Shown: one piece after another, positions 34,451 through 46,098 of the stretch
Position numbering within the stretch: the first letter of the stretch is position 1
Layout of the letters: every line of letters begins with the position of its first letter
Source: Talpa occidentalis
Lineage: Eukaryota; Chordata; Mammalia; Eulipotyphla; Talpidae
NCBI RefSeq assembly: GCF_014898055.3
Contig: NW_023601322.1
Coordinates: 9,629,312 to 9,693,311, forward strand
Direction: 5' to 3'
Length of the DNA stretch: 64,000 bases
The notes under the pieces: generated by a model
Told to the model about the DNA's origin: nothing
What the model saw: the letters and a program-made list of their open reading frames with translations, nothing else
Database searches by the model: none
Made by a program: the position numbers and the translations under genes

Positions 34451-34681
34451 TATTCCCTATAATTGCTTAGTGGTGCTTGGTCATTTGTTAAAAAGTTGAA
34501 GCAACTTTAGAAAACAGAGCAGGATTTTCCAAACTGTAATCATGAATCTAGGGAAATGGTTAACTTCAAGATAGCAAAAATGAAGATTTTTGAAAAAGGA
34601 AATGCTCTGACATTGCCATATAGCAATTGTCTCTCAGAGACCATTTGCTTTGATAAGGGACTTGGGACTTAGGCTGTGAGC

Positions 34682-34798
34682 TGTTAACCCCTTGGTATAA
34701 GATTTCCTTGATGCTTTCATGGCGTGGGTTAACACAGACGTGGTGCCTAAGTCTGAGCGGATGGACAGATAGCAGTGAGGAAATAAAGGAAGCTCACA
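34682..34798 (-). repeat. Right arm of the 118-bp inverted pair
   Basis: This is the reverse complement of the left arm at 33481-33597. Its own outer borders read GGCTGTGAGCT (34675-34685) and AGCTCACAGCC, an 11-bp perfect inverted pair, so this copy can fold end to end. Inside, GTTAACCC and GGGTTAAC bracket the most conserved core and form an 8-bp stem. GCCCTT follows at 34799-34804. MIR relics lie between the arms, so the interior looks like ordinary host DNA rather than one transposon. Confidence 0.85.
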
Positions 34799-34804
34799 GC
34801 CCTT

Positions 34805-35147
34805 CTTTTGCTCCCTGGAGCAGCCCCAGCCTCTCCACTAGCTACCACAGACATGCGGGGTATTCTCCACTCATCCCTCTAGATCATTCTCCCATCTTTC
34901 CAGATCATCTTGGGCTATATTGCCCCATCTCCCTAGCCCTCTGACTTTAGTGTGAGTTTGACCTCTGCCAGGAAATGGAAGGACAAGCCAAGAGAAAGCT
35001 CAGAGCACGCCTTCTCTCTTACCCCTGTTTCTCTACCTCTGGACAGCTGTCCCTGATAATGGTGACAGCTCCTTTCTCCTCCCCCTCAGCACTGGGATTC
35101 AAGCCCTGTTACTAATCCCTGGGTGCCTTGAAAATTGTCAGCACTAT
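34805..35147. other. Unique-looking sequence, no gene seen
   Basis: Nothing recognised. Confidence 0.55.
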
Positions 35148-35275
35148 CTCCCTGTGTTCCTGGTGCTTTGAGCTGTGATGTGCCAGCAAGGGCCTCTCCG
35201 GGCCACCTGTCACTGAGCACGCCCTGGCCTTGGGGGGCAGGTGATGTTCCCTGCCATACAGTTGTCACATGGTCC
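35148..35275 (+). repeat. Interspersed repeat, unnamed family 2, copy 2
   Basis: It matches 31545-31650 in the blocks CCCTGTGTTCCTGGTGC, GGGCCACCTGTCACTGAGC and GGGCAGGTGA, same order and strand. In the minus frame both copies give a related peptide (TSPAPQGQGVLSDRWP here, TSPALQDQGTLSDRWP there), which follows from the DNA match. Confidence 0.7.
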
Positions 35276-36264
35276 CATTAACCCTGCACAGACCCGCATA
35301 CAGGCCCCTCCTTAGTGTACTTCAGATACTCTGTAGGGAAATGCAGCTGGGTCCCGCCGAGGCGTGAGCAGAACAGGTTGCTGTGTATCAACATGGTGAG
35401 CAAATGGTTATTACTTGCTAACCTGTCACTCCGATTTTATTTGTGGGAAGAGGATGGTAGAGGGGAAGTATTAGTTATATTTCCTTTGACTAGATCTGAC
35501 GTGACAGTGAGGTGGGTGGAATATGATATGTGAGAGAAGGAAGGGACCCAGTGCTGCTGAGGCGTTTGACTTGAGCTTTGGGAGCATGTTCAAGTCATCG
35601 AGACAAGGAGGACTCTGGAAGAGCAGGTTTGTGGATAGGTGGGGGGACACCCAGAAGTCCATTCTGGGATGCTAACTTTGAGACAGCTCAAATGTGTGAC
35701 TGTTGCCACTGCTTGAATATTTTAAGTTTCAAATGATATCACCCCCGGTGGTTGCTTTCTCTGGGGTGTGTTGTGAGAAAAATGTTTCTACCGTGGCTAT
35801 AGTGATTGTGAGAGTAAGTCTCAAGGCAGAATACGCAACCCCTACACTTCCCATTGATGCAAAACCATCCTTGCACAGTAAATGGACTCACTTGTGGAAA
35901 TTTTTTCTGAACCAAGACTTGGTTCTGTTTTAGCAGCTCTAACTCTGAACTCTCCACCAGGCCTTTTTAGGGCTGAGCGCGCTTACATTTGTGCATTGAG
36001 GGTTTGGGATCTGTTGCAAAAGCAGACCCCACACAAACAGAAAGAGCACGTTTAGCAAAGACCCCCTTTTGCCTGTGTGTTAAAACTTTGCTGCCCTTTG
36101 GGATATATTTTTGTTTTCAAATGATATTCTGATGCCTCTTTCTTGGACTATTTCTTTCTCTCCATTTTTTTCTTTTACTTATTTCTTTATACTTGTTGGT
36201 GTATCAGAATTGTTCCCCAAGTGAATTAGATCTAAATCAGGGTAAAGAACCCAGTGTTGACTAA
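35276..36264. other. Unique-looking sequence, no gene seen
   Basis: No recognised repeat or exon. Confidence 0.6.
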
Positions 36265-36430
36265 GCAGCTATTATGTGCTGGCATCTGGACCGGATGCCT
36301 GGCCAGGTACCCATTTAATTCTCAAAACAGTATTTTTGGGTAGACGTGATTGCCCCTGCTGGTACTCAGTGAGGTTAAATGACTTGGATAAGGCCATGTA
36401 GCTAATTAGTGACAAACATTGAGATTCCAA
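36265..36430 (-). repeat. MIR element
   Basis: CCATTTAATTCTCAAAACAG, then TGGGTAGACGTGATTGCCCC, CAGTGAGGTTAAATGACTTG and GCCATGTAGCTAATTAGTGA match antisense MIR. Confidence 0.85.
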
Positions 36431-36579
36431 TCAGATTAGTGAGTTTCCAAGGTCCAGGGCCTGGGCTCTGCCCAGGCAGGGTTCTCCCTTGAGCCTGTTC
36501 AGTGTGTCTAGATGTCAGCGCCTGGCTCTGCCCACCCTTCTTCCTGTTGAAGGAGAGCAGTGCTGAAGCCTCCATGTCT

Positions 36580-36965
36580 GATGCTTCCTTCTCAATATTT
36601 CTTCTCATTTACTGGGATGTACATTGCACACCTGGTGTGTGCTGCGTGTCAGTGTGTGGCAGGAAGGTCTCGTGGGGCTCACATTCTAGCAAATACTAAG
36701 TGGGGAATTACCTAGAAGAGAGTGAGGAAAAGGAAGGAGCGTGTGCTCCCTGAGTGTGCCCCAGTCTGAGACAACCTTTCCCCCTTCCTCAACTTCTAAG
36801 CCAAAAAGTTGTCCAGCCACGGAGACAGGGAAGAGTATTCCTGGAGCAGGGGCGGCAGGAACAAAGGCCCGAGGTCTGGTTGAGATTGGAGGAGCTGAGA
36901 TTGCGCAGGTGCAGTGGTCAGAGGGCATGAAAGGGGGGCCTTGGAGAAGTGGGCAACGCTTGGGG
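36580..36965 (+). repeat. L2 LINE fragment
   Basis: GGGGCTCACATTCTAGCAAA, then GAAGAGTATTCCTGGAGCAG and GGAACAAAGGCCCGAGGTCT follow the L2 3' order ('ggagcttacattctagt ... gaagagcattccaggcagaggga ... caaaggccctgaggc'). Confidence 0.7.
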
Positions 36966-39361
36966 ACTAAATGACAGTTGAATTTTTGACTTTTTATTTC
37001 AAGATACCATGATCATTTTTTGAGGTTTGTTTTTGCAGGTTTCTTTTTGTTTTGGTTTGGTTTTTTGATGGTTGGGGGAAAGCCAAGAACAAGAGTGAAC
37101 ATGGTGGAATTGAGAATTATGAAGTGTGCATGGGCCAGAGTTTTGAGCTTCCGGCTAGGCTTACCCCATGCAGTTGATGGCTTGGAGCATGGTTTTCACT
37201 GGGGGGACTGTTGGCTAGGCTGCTTCTGCAGTGGGGAGCCAAGAGAAGAGTAGGGAGCATGAGTGCCTTGGGGGTTAGTCACATAAACTGGGAAGTGTCT
37301 TAAAGTATGACTGCATTGAACCATTTGAGGAAAAAAAATGATTAAAGAGAAAAAGCACTCTCAAAACCTGCTGTCAGGGAAGAATACTCTGTAGGAGCTT
37401 TTCAAATCTAAATAGAAGGGGGTTGTGTTTTCTAGCACAGGTGGCCCGAAGGTTTGAGAAGGGTCTGTAATCTGTGCCCAGCTGGCAGGGGCTGCTGTGT
37501 GGGCTTGGCAAGAGGTCTGGCATTTTGAGGTGTCTCCATTGTTCCACCAGATTGTATCAGAGCTCCCTAGCATTTCCTTGCTTGCACAGCTCAGCCAAAA
37601 ATGTCACCTCTGCAAGTGACTAAGAAAATTGTCTTAACCCAGCCTCCCTCCTTGTATAAAAATCCTACAGTATCAACATTTCTCTGCCCTGAGGTCCACC
37701 TACGTGAGGAACAGAAGGAATAAAATGAATGAAACGGGCTTTGCGTTACTTGCATTACATAAATCGTTCATTACTAGGGTGAGTAGGTGAGCAAATGCCT
37801 TTTTGGAAGGCCATTGTGAATATCTAAAAGTCATCAGAGCCTTTAAAAACTCAGGTGAAATGCATTTTGCACACTCCCTGGAGAAATCAAATCACAGTGC
37901 ATCTTATTGTCCTCGTTGGAGAGACAAGTCTTAAGCACATACACCCCATAGGTCCATCTTATTGTTACTTTTATTCTCTCATAACCCCTGATCATTGGGT
38001 AGATGCAAAACAAATGATTTGTTGGGCTGTTTGTCTAGTGATTTAGGAAAAGAAATTATCTTCAAGCTAAAAAAAATACTTCCCTGAGTTGAGTATCTTA
38101 TAGCCCCGAACATGTTGTTATACACAAACACCAATAACCATTGTACAGATACCACTTAGGGCCAGAGTGGCGGATTTGACCATGAATTTCCTTTGTCATG
38201 ATGAAGGACAGCACAAGGGCATTGTTTTGTGATTTCCCAGTGTTCTGTCGCTCATGACTTTTCAGGTTAATTCAAGATCTTGTAGAAGTTTGCTTGTGAA
38301 TTTGACTTTGCCTTTCATGCAAAACGATCAGCACCAGTTGTGCTTTGTGGGACTTCACACATCATGCTTGTACTCTGGGTCTTCAACAATAGTTGACTTT
38401 CTTGAAGAAAGTTAGTATCTCATTGGGTGAGGCTTGACTGGGAAGCCGGTGAAAATGGCTGGAAGAAGCACACCATCGATCCATGTCAGGGCTGGCTAGT
38501 GCTGGCTTTTCAGTCAGGGTGTGCATGAGTCCGAAGGAAAATCATTTTCTTGGTCACTTGGTAATGGGGTTGACATACCCTCATATGTGCCTGCCCGCAC
38601 CTTTTAAAATCCTCTCCACAGAGCGGCTGCCAGGCTCCTGTCCAGGTCTGAACCTTAAAATGTAGGACATTTGAGAAGAAACCCACCTAAACTCCTGTTC
38701 TGGTTTGTCATGAGGTTGTGACTGGAGGGGGGTGTCAGAACCAGTCAGGACTCAGGAGGTGACAGTGGGATGCTTGCCCAGGAAGGTGCTTGGGAGTCTG
38801 ACAGTGGCCACAGTCCTGCTGTGAAGGCAGGGACAGGCCGCAGAAGAGCCTCGCTCAGATCCTAATTTTGTGGAAATGAGTGTCTGGGTAGACAGAGTTC
38901 TTGGACTGCTGGCCTCTGTCTAAGGCTTGTTAAAGAAATGACAGAAACGGGCCGTTTGGAACTCTGAAGAACATATTCTGCTTTTATGCCGGGTGTGTGG
39001 TCAGCTGTCAATGAATAGACCTGTGCTAGTTAGAAAACTAGGCCACAGAGGGTCTTGCAGGAAATGTGTATAATGTGGATTTATTTTGACCCTCATTGTG
39101 TTGGCTGGAAAATGGAACAATGCCTTTTTCATAACAAATTGTTCAGTAGGAAAAAATGTAGCAATGGGAATTGTTGGTTAAATAAATAACAAAGTGAATA
39201 GGATAAACTTGTGGTGAAAAAATAAATGGAGCCCTTAAAAAAACACAGTAGTGAGATGAATTTAATGATTTGCTCTGACAATCTTTGCCCTTGCTTTAAG
39301 GTGATACCACCTAGTGTAGTCCAGTGGGATAAAACCAGTCCACCTCCCGTTATGGTAAATA
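36966..39361. other. Unique-looking sequence, no gene seen
   Basis: About 2.4 kb without a recognised repeat or exon. AT-rich text near 37730-38100 contains several TAAAT/ATTA motifs. No splice-supported frame is present. Confidence 0.55.
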
Positions 39362-39530
39362 TTTATAGGAATCCTGGCATCTCACTTGTGAATTGTCTAT
39401 GACTGATTTCTACTACAATGGCAGAGATGAGTGAATGTCACAGGAACAGTGTGTCCCACAAAATCTAAAATTATTTACCATCTGTCCCTGTACAGAAAAA
39501 AGTATGTTGACCTCTGTTCAAGAAATTTGT
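39362..39530 (-). mobile_element. MER20-like hAT DNA transposon relic
   Basis: On the plus strand, GAATTGTCTATGACTGATTT, CTACTACAATGGCAGAGATG, AATTATTTACCATCTGTCCC and TGTACAGAAAAAAGTATGTT follow antisense MER20 nearly end to end. It is non-autonomous and ancient. MER20 copies are known to have supplied regulatory elements in some placental lineages, but nothing here shows that. Confidence 0.85.
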
Positions 39531-39699
39531 CGCTTAAAACACCATTGGTAGTTCCTTGGCACATGAAAGTTTTGAGATGCACTGGCCTATGGCAAGCTTC
39601 TTCATTTGGGGTTCAGTGAGCAAACTCCCCAACTCCATGTCGTTATAGTCATATTTTTGTTTGTGGACATCTGTATATTTTTCCACACCTCTGCAATGA

Positions 39700-39775
39700 G
39701 GGGCCCATACCCTTCATCATGACCTCAGAATGGTCTGTGACCCCCCCAAAGTTAAGAGTCAGCAATCTAGAACAT
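39700..39775 (+). repeat. Possible hAT (MER) fragment
   Basis: AATGGTCTGTGACCCCCCCA followed by AAGTTAAGAGTCAGCAATCT resembles the common Charlie-group ending 'gtctgtgacccaaaaaaggttaagaaccactg'. It is short and uncertain. Confidence 0.4.
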
Positions 39776-41767
39776 GGAGGCTTTGATTCTGGATTCATGG
39801 ATTCATGTTTGAAATGATGGTTACAAAGGTCTCTACACCCAGAAAAGTCAGATACAGCTTTTGCTCATTTATTTATTCTTAAATAAAGAATATAAGATTT
39901 GCAGCACAGCACAGCTGGGGGATATGACACTTTGTAACTATTATTAATGGATAAGAGACCATTTCATGGATATTGGTTCCTTGAGCCGTAATAGCTGGTG
40001 TCATATCACTTTGTGCTTCCGGAGATATTTATTACACGCCTCTCCCACCTTAGAAAAATGAGAGCTCTAAGGTCCAAAATTATAGGCCTTTTTAAAAACT
40101 GAATATTGCAGTGACTTTTTATGGGTACCCACCAGAAATCACTGCTAGTTAGCCTGACAATGTTATCACACATCTATCATGTATGGCAACCTGTAGGAAT
40201 TTCTAAGATGCAGGAGATGGTGAGGAGGTGTGAACCTGTTCCTCTGACTCATATCTATATCAATTACTTTGTAAAAAGCAGGAATCTAAAGTGGGTCAAA
40301 CTAATTTGTGATTACCCATTCCATTAGGTGTCCTGAATGGATGCTTGTTTCTGGGGCTGGAAGCCATGCAGATTGGTAGATGGAGGAATAATAATGATGC
40401 TCATAGAAAATTGTGGTGTCAGAGGTAGGGAAATGAAAGAAGCTCAGAACTGCATGGCTAGCTGAGGAGAACTGACCGTGGGGCCAAAATATCACCTCAG
40501 AAATCTGAAAAGGCATATATATCACTTTACCACACCACCTAGAACTTATTTTGTTTATCTACTAGAGATGAATGCAGACACTATGAAATACACTCTTAGC
40601 AATATAAATACTCTTGGTGCTGTTTTCAATAGGAGACACGTCTGGGACCAATAGGTCCCAAAGGCCCTGGGTTCTGGGAGCTGGGGTGAAGTTGAATGCA
40701 GGGTAGGAATGCAGGCTCTCAGGCTGCCTGGGGCCAGGCATCTGTGTCCCTCCTTGAAGCCAAGAGGTTAGAGCAAACACACAATAGTAGGGAAAGGGTG
40801 GAGATCAGGGGATGGCACAATAAGATGGCATTGAGGCCTCCAGGTCAAAGCATGAGGCTTTAGAAATTGTGAGTGAGGAGCTGTGAGAAATAAGATGGGA
40901 CCCTGACTTGTGACCACAACTCCTTGGGCTGGTGAGTTATGATGAAAAGACAGACCAGTCCAAGTTGCAGGATCCTAGAGAGTTCACTGATGTTAAGGCG
41001 TGTCTGCCTCTTCGGAAAAAGACATTGGGCGCCTCAGTGGAACTAGTGATTTCCTAGTTTTATCCACTGTCAGGGCCTGGAAACAGTGGTTCCTGATGGC
41101 TGTGAGCACACCCACTAGATCTTGATTTTGAAATGCCATTCTATGCTATAGAAGGAGTGGGCTCCCTGGAGCAATGGCTGATTCAGGGTCCGGGGTGGGG
41201 GAAAAGTAACATGAGTATAAAGCATTTTTCTTTTGTGCCACAAGACGAATGATTGGGACATGTCAAAGGGACAAAGGAGCCAGCTGGAAGAGGCTTCCAC
41301 TAACCACACCTGCAGTGTATTCAGCATCAAAATAAATGTAGGAGTAATGGATCATAGCTCATTAAACAATATAAAACCAATGAGTCCTTACTAATATGAA
41401 CTAGTAAATAGGGAAAAGAAGACATTCTATCATCTTCAAAAGAATATTAACTAATAAATACAGAAGAAAGGGTGGAATTGAAAATCATCATTTGGCAACC
41501 ATCATGTTATAATTAATTTAGACGAGAAATTTGGAAACATTCCAAAATTAGTGGGCAAAGGTTTGATGTAGAGCAAGATAGTTATATAGCCTTGGAATAC
41601 CTCTCCATATAATACATGTTCAATTCAAAAGTGGGAGAGATTAAAGAGTAGCCTCACAGCTGAGAATCTGGGGAGACAAGAGTGATGTCAGATGAATAGC
41701 GCACAACCACTGTTAGAATTGGATGAGATTACAGCAGCACTCCTTTGTTTATATGTGTATGTTACAT
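39776..41767. other. Unique-looking sequence, no gene seen
   Basis: No recognised repeat or exon over about 2 kb. Confidence 0.55.
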
Positions 41768-41779
41768 TGTTGCTCTTTT

Positions 41780-42045
41780 TTTAAAGATTTATTTATTTAT
41801 ACATACAAGAGCTGGGGTACAGGCCAGAGGTGTGGGGGTTGAGAGGATTCACCAGAGACAGAGTGGGGAACAGAACAAGCAGACTGATTGAAACACACTG
41901 CTGAGGGGAGCAGCGGGCGAGACAGGAGAGGTCTGCTGTGCCATGTGGGGTTCTCCCTGGCCAGCCGGGGATCGAACTCATGCTGCAGAGGCTGTGGATT
42001 GCTTCATAGTGCGGTGCTTAACCCCTTGCACCACCAGGGAGGCCC
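41780..42045 (-). mobile_element. tRNA-derived SINE, AT-rich subfamily, in an L1
   Basis: Minus-strand copy ending GGGAGGCCC at 42045. The approximate TSD is TGTTGCTCTTT on the left and TGTTGTTCATTT on the right, two mismatches. Box B reads GAGTTCGATCCCC on the minus strand. It abuts L1 3' sequence on its right. Confidence 0.9.
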
Positions 42046-42495
42046 TGTTGTTCATTTTTGTACAATATTTGCTTTCTCCTCTCAGGTGTAATCCCCATAA
42101 AATTCCCACCACCAGTTCACCTGTGCACTGTCACCTTAGTCCCTTGTGCTCTTCCCTCCCCTGTTCTGATTTCTCTCCCTGCCCCTCCCCTGCTGTATGT
42201 CTCTGATTTTTGTTTGCCTGCTAGTTTTTTTTTTTTTTTCTGACCCTTTGTTTGGTTCTTCTATATTCCTGCTATAAGTGAAACTATCTGATAGTTTTCT
42301 TTTTCCTTCTGACTTATTTCACTGAGCATAATCCCTTCCAGCTCCATCCGTGTTGCTGCAAATGGCATGAATTTATCTTTTTTGATTGCTGAATCATATT
42401 CCATTGTGCATATAGACCACATCTTCTTGAGCCAGTCATCTGTTTTGGGGCATTTAGGTTGTTTCCATATCTTACCTATTGTAAATAGTGCTTAT
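42046..42495 (-). mobile_element. L1 LINE 3' end, decayed
   Basis: The plus-strand text TTATTTCACTGAGCATAATC, CAGCTCCATCCGTGTTGCTG, ATATTCCATTGTGCATATAG and TTTAGGTTGTTTCCATATCT is classical antisense L1 ORF2 end. The left part (about 42046-42240) is 3' UTR. The SINE at 41780-42045 sits at its 3' side. Confidence 0.85.
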
Positions 42496-44180
42496 AGGAG
42501 CACTTCTGTAATAAATCTCCTCTGCTGGACCCCAAAATGTCCACGAGAAACATCAGACAACTTCAAGCTGAAGAACATTGTACAAAATACCTTCCAGGGA
42601 CCCTGAAGACCATGGAGGTTATAAATGTTGAGGGAAGACAAAAGAATGGTTCCAGATTGAAGGAAAATAAAGAAACAGGTCAGGCAAATAGAACATGTGA
42701 GCCTGGATTCTCTCCTTTTGCGTTATTAGCACGTTCGGTGCAGTTTGTATGGGTCTGTGGAGTTACCAGCAGCCTTTCAGGATGTGATGTTGTATTGCAG
42801 TTACGTAGGTAATACTTTAAGAAGACAGGAGTGATAGGATCTCAGGTCTTGAACTTACCAAATGGCCTGGAGGAGGGGGTGTTATATTTATTTTTTTTTT
42901 GCAACAAAGTGGGGTCCTATGCATAATCATTCTGTTCATTGAAGTTGTGGAAGCTGGTGGCAAAGGGCAGCTCAGATTGCAGATGGTGAGGAAGGCTGAG
43001 CGTGCATTGGCAGCTTGTGTTGTCTTTAGCAGAGAAGCAGGTGCCAGTGGGGACAGGAAAGAAGGAACAGGTGGGATGTAGTCAGCTTACAATAAAGGAA
43101 CATCAACCTACTAAAGAGTGAAGCTTCCCCATTAGGGAGTAATTGGGACACCAGGAGTTGAGTCATAAGAATAGGATTAAGGATTAATATCTAAGGTTAA
43201 GACTTAGATAGAGCTGGATGTGGCGGTGAGAGCAGGAACCTTCAGTGGGGCTAGGGACAGCAGCTGTGCCTGATGCATTGCTGGCCCTCCAGTGCCATCC
43301 TTGTTCACAGCGGATCTTCCAGCGCTTCCCAGCTGTGAATGTCAGCACTATCTGGGGACCCTTTGGGGCTACCTACAGATGCCTTGGGGCCAGGGTGAGG
43401 GGTTGTGGTAGGGGTGGGTTTCTGGGGACTTCAGAAGGATTACAACAGTTTATTCTAGAATGAGAAATTGGGTTAAGCTCACGCTGAGCTACATTTCATT
43501 TAATTTTGATTCTCCAAGATTCATTTTTGCTCATTCTTATGAAATGAGAACTCCAAGTACAGGCTGCAGTGTGAGGGTTCAAAGATGACTCCTCTGCCCT
43601 TGGTGATAAGGCTGATCTTTAGAGTCCTTAGGATGCTCCTCTGGCCCCTTGCACATGGCAAGGAAATGAGAAGCCAGAAGAACCTGAACTCGAGTGTATA
43701 AGACTTTTTGTGTCTCTTACTGATTGATTCATCAAAGATATGAATGCCTAGCATGTGCTTAAGTGCTGTGGTTTCCAAAGAACATGTATTTTCTGCCCAA
43801 GAGGAGCCAGAATGGGAGAGTTATAACACAGCATGGCAGTGGATTAATAAGGGCTGATCAAGGGCTGAGGATGGGGCCTCCAACTTTGGAAGAGTTGGGG
43901 AGGGAACCTTCAATTTAGAAGGAACAGTGTGTGTTTCTTCAAAGAAAGGCACGGAGGCCAGGAATCTGGAATTGGAGGGTATCCTAGAGCCAGGGTGGGG
44001 GGTGTGTGTGGGATTAGGAAACAGTGCTTTGTGATTAATGGGGGTCGGATCGAAGGACCTTTTGTGCCACCCCCACATGCAGTCTGGAGGAAAGAGTGTG
44101 CTTGGGCGCAGTGAGCCAAAGACTCTGCTGGACACTTTGCCTGACAAAATAGAAAATTTATCAAAAAAAGGACAAAGTCA
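42496..44180. other. Unique-looking sequence, no gene seen
   Basis: No recognised repeat. The interval 43310-43395 has an acceptor-like TTGTTCACAG before it and GGTGAGG after it, but the peptide is not recognisable and the pyrimidine tract is weak. Confidence 0.5.
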
Positions 44181-44539
44181 GTGTGCTAGTTTGCTCAGGC
44201 TGCCATAAGAAACTACCACAAGCTGGGTGACATAAGCAATTGAAATTTATGTGTTTTGCAATTCTGGAGGCTGGAAGTCTGATCAAGGTGGCATCGGGCT
44301 TGGTTCCTTCTGGGCCTCTCTCCCTGTGGCCGTCTTCCTCTGTGTCTTCGCATGGCCTTCCTGCTGTGCCTGTGTCCAAACGTCCCTTCTTATAAGCACA
44401 CAGTCCTGTTGGATCAGGACCTGCCCTGGTGACCTCATGTTTAACTTAATCTCCCCTTGAAAGACTCAAATGTGCTCAGTCACATTCTGGGGGATTAGGG
44501 CTTTGTAAGTTTTGAGGAGACACAGTTCAGCCCATAACA
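44181..44539 (-). mobile_element. MLT1-type MaLR solo LTR
   Basis: The plus strand follows antisense MLT1 from end to end. It begins GTGCTAGTTTGCTCAGGCTG and AAACTACCACAAGCTGGGTG, continues with CAATTCTGGAGGCTGGAAGT, TCTTCCTCTGTGTCTTCGCA, GACCTCATGTTTAACTTAAT and CAAATGTGCTCAGTCACATT, and ends ACACAGTTCAGCCCATAACA. Length is about 360 bp, normal for this class. No internal MaLR sequence flanks it. Confidence 0.92.
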
Positions 44540-45031
44540 GGACATTTTATTTTTGTTTTTTAAGGACAATAGACAGCTTTTCTAGAATTGTGAAGGGCTC
44601 ACTTTTCACTGGATGGAGGTTCTATCTCATCTATAATCTTAGAAACAGAAAGAACAACTAAACAGGTGCAACAGAGTCGAGTTTGTAACATCCAGCAGCT
44701 TTATAGCATTCATGACACTGCTCCCCAATATACACACAGGGGAGCCTGCATGCTTCCCAGCAAAATCACATCAGCACACCCAAGAAATTCTCTAGAAACG
44801 CATATACAGTCCATGCTATTGCTTGTCCTGCAGAGATGAAGATGCCCTGTCAATCCTGGACCCCATCATGGATCTGGTAACCACGTGTCTGTGGTGTCTT
44901 GCCATCTAGAACAGTCACCTTGCTGTTGTTTTCTCTTCCATGCACTGACAACTTCGAGGAGGCCAAACCAGCCTTCCCTGTCACCTTCCCTCCTGGTTAG
45001 ATTCAGATAGACAGAACGCCCAGCACTTTGT
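44540..45031. other. Unique-looking sequence, no gene seen
   Basis: Nothing recognised. Confidence 0.55.
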
Positions 45032-45047
45032 AAGAAGTGATGTTCTT

Positions 45048-45342
45048 GGGCCTGCCCGGTGGCGCAGCGGTTGAGCGCTGGGTTGCGAAGCTGCCGGCAG
45101 CCTCTGCGGTGCCCGTCCGATCCCCGGCTGCTCCCCGGCCACCGGAGGAGGGTCCCACATGGCGCGCAGACCTCTCCTGCTGCACCCGCTGCTCCCCTCA
45201 GCAGTGTACTTCGGTCCTTCTGCCTGCTCTGCTCCCCGCTCTGGCTCTGGTGAATTCTCTCGCCCTCCCGCGCTTCTGACTGTACCCAGTGCTTGTATAA
45301 ACAAACAAATAAATAAATGAAACATGCCTCTATTAAAAAAAA
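45048..45342 (+). mobile_element. tRNA-derived SINE, GC-rich subfamily with tail extension
   Basis: The best plus-strand reference copy. The head is GGGCCTGCCCGGTGGCGCAG, box A GTGGCGCAGCGGTTGAG. Box B is degenerate (GTCCGATCCCC). The 3' end is GTACCCAGTGCTTGTATAAA, then (AAAC/AAAT)n, AAACATGCCTCTATT and A10. A perfect 16-bp TSD AAGAAGTGATGTTCTT flanks it (45032-45047 and 45343-45358). Intact CpGs and the perfect TSD indicate a recent insertion. Confidence 0.96.
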
Positions 45343-45358
45343 AAGAAGTGATGTTCTT

Positions 45359-45754
45359 AATTTGGCTCTTTGGTCTAGGTGCTGTCTGCCCGCTCGGTCC
45401 ATGGTAAAGATGACTATTCTCTTTATGGTTTAATAAACAGTCTGTGAGCTGAATATTTAATTTGCAACAGGTAAATATTCTTTCAACAGCCTTTTGCCCA
45501 GTGATTTGGCATCTACTGATGTTCTCTGCTTACATCAGTCACTACGCTGGCGTTGGCAGAATGGTGCATTTTAAAATTTAGTTACTTCTTGTTATGTATA
45601 TAAACTAGCATCTGCCAATTAAAAAGGAAAGCCCTGTTGCCTCTTCTTTCCTTCTTTCGCCTTTTCATTCTGTATTTTTCCCCGTTTGAGTGTCATCACG
45701 GAGTCATTGATTTCTTTTTTAATTCTGCATCTTATAAAACAGTATCTCTGTCAT
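45359..45754. other. Unique-looking AT-rich sequence, no gene seen
   Basis: Nothing recognised. Confidence 0.55.
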
Positions 45755-46098
45755 AAGCAGCCCAAATGCCGTAACAGAATGCCACAGACGGGGTGGCTTA
45801 ATAAATGTTTATTTTTCAGTTTTGGAGGCTAGGAAGTCCAAACTCAAGCACGGGCAGAGGCAGTGTCTGGGAGGGCTATTGTTGGTTGGCAGAGGGCTGT
45901 CTTCTGTCTTCACATGGTGGAGAGAGAGTCCAGTCTCTTCCTTGTTATTAGGGATTCCGTCGCGGGGACTCAATCTCCATGACCTCCTCTAAACCTGGTC
46001 ACTTTCGGAGGGAGCACCTCCACATGGCATCTGTCTGAGGACTAGGGCATCATTCAACATAGGAGTTTTGGGGGGGCCATAAACATCCAGATCATAGC
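45755..46098 (-). mobile_element. MLT1-type MaLR LTR
   Basis: Plus-strand text GCCGTAACAGAATGCCACAG, GGTGGCTTAATAAATGTTTA, AGTTTTGGAGGCTAGGAAGT, TTCACATGGTGGAGAGAGAG and CCATGACCTCCTCTAAACCT follows antisense MLT1, ending GGGGGGGCCATAAACATCC. It is more diverged than the copy at 44181. Confidence 0.85.

Noticed and set aside
33481..34798. Whole 1.3-kb block as one transposon with 118-bp terminal inverted repeats and a 6-bp TSD
   Set aside because: The interior contains ordinary MIR fragments in both orientations and a separate L1. GCCCTT on both sides could be chance, and no superfamily with this TSD fits.
43310..43395. Possible exon with TTCACAG before and GGTGAGG after
   Set aside because: Weak pyrimidine tract, unfamiliar peptide and no support beyond the dinucleotides.
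44866..45402. 178-aa open frame on the minus strand
   Set aside because: It reads antisense through the SINE at 45048-45342. The same peptide words recur wherever that SINE occurs.
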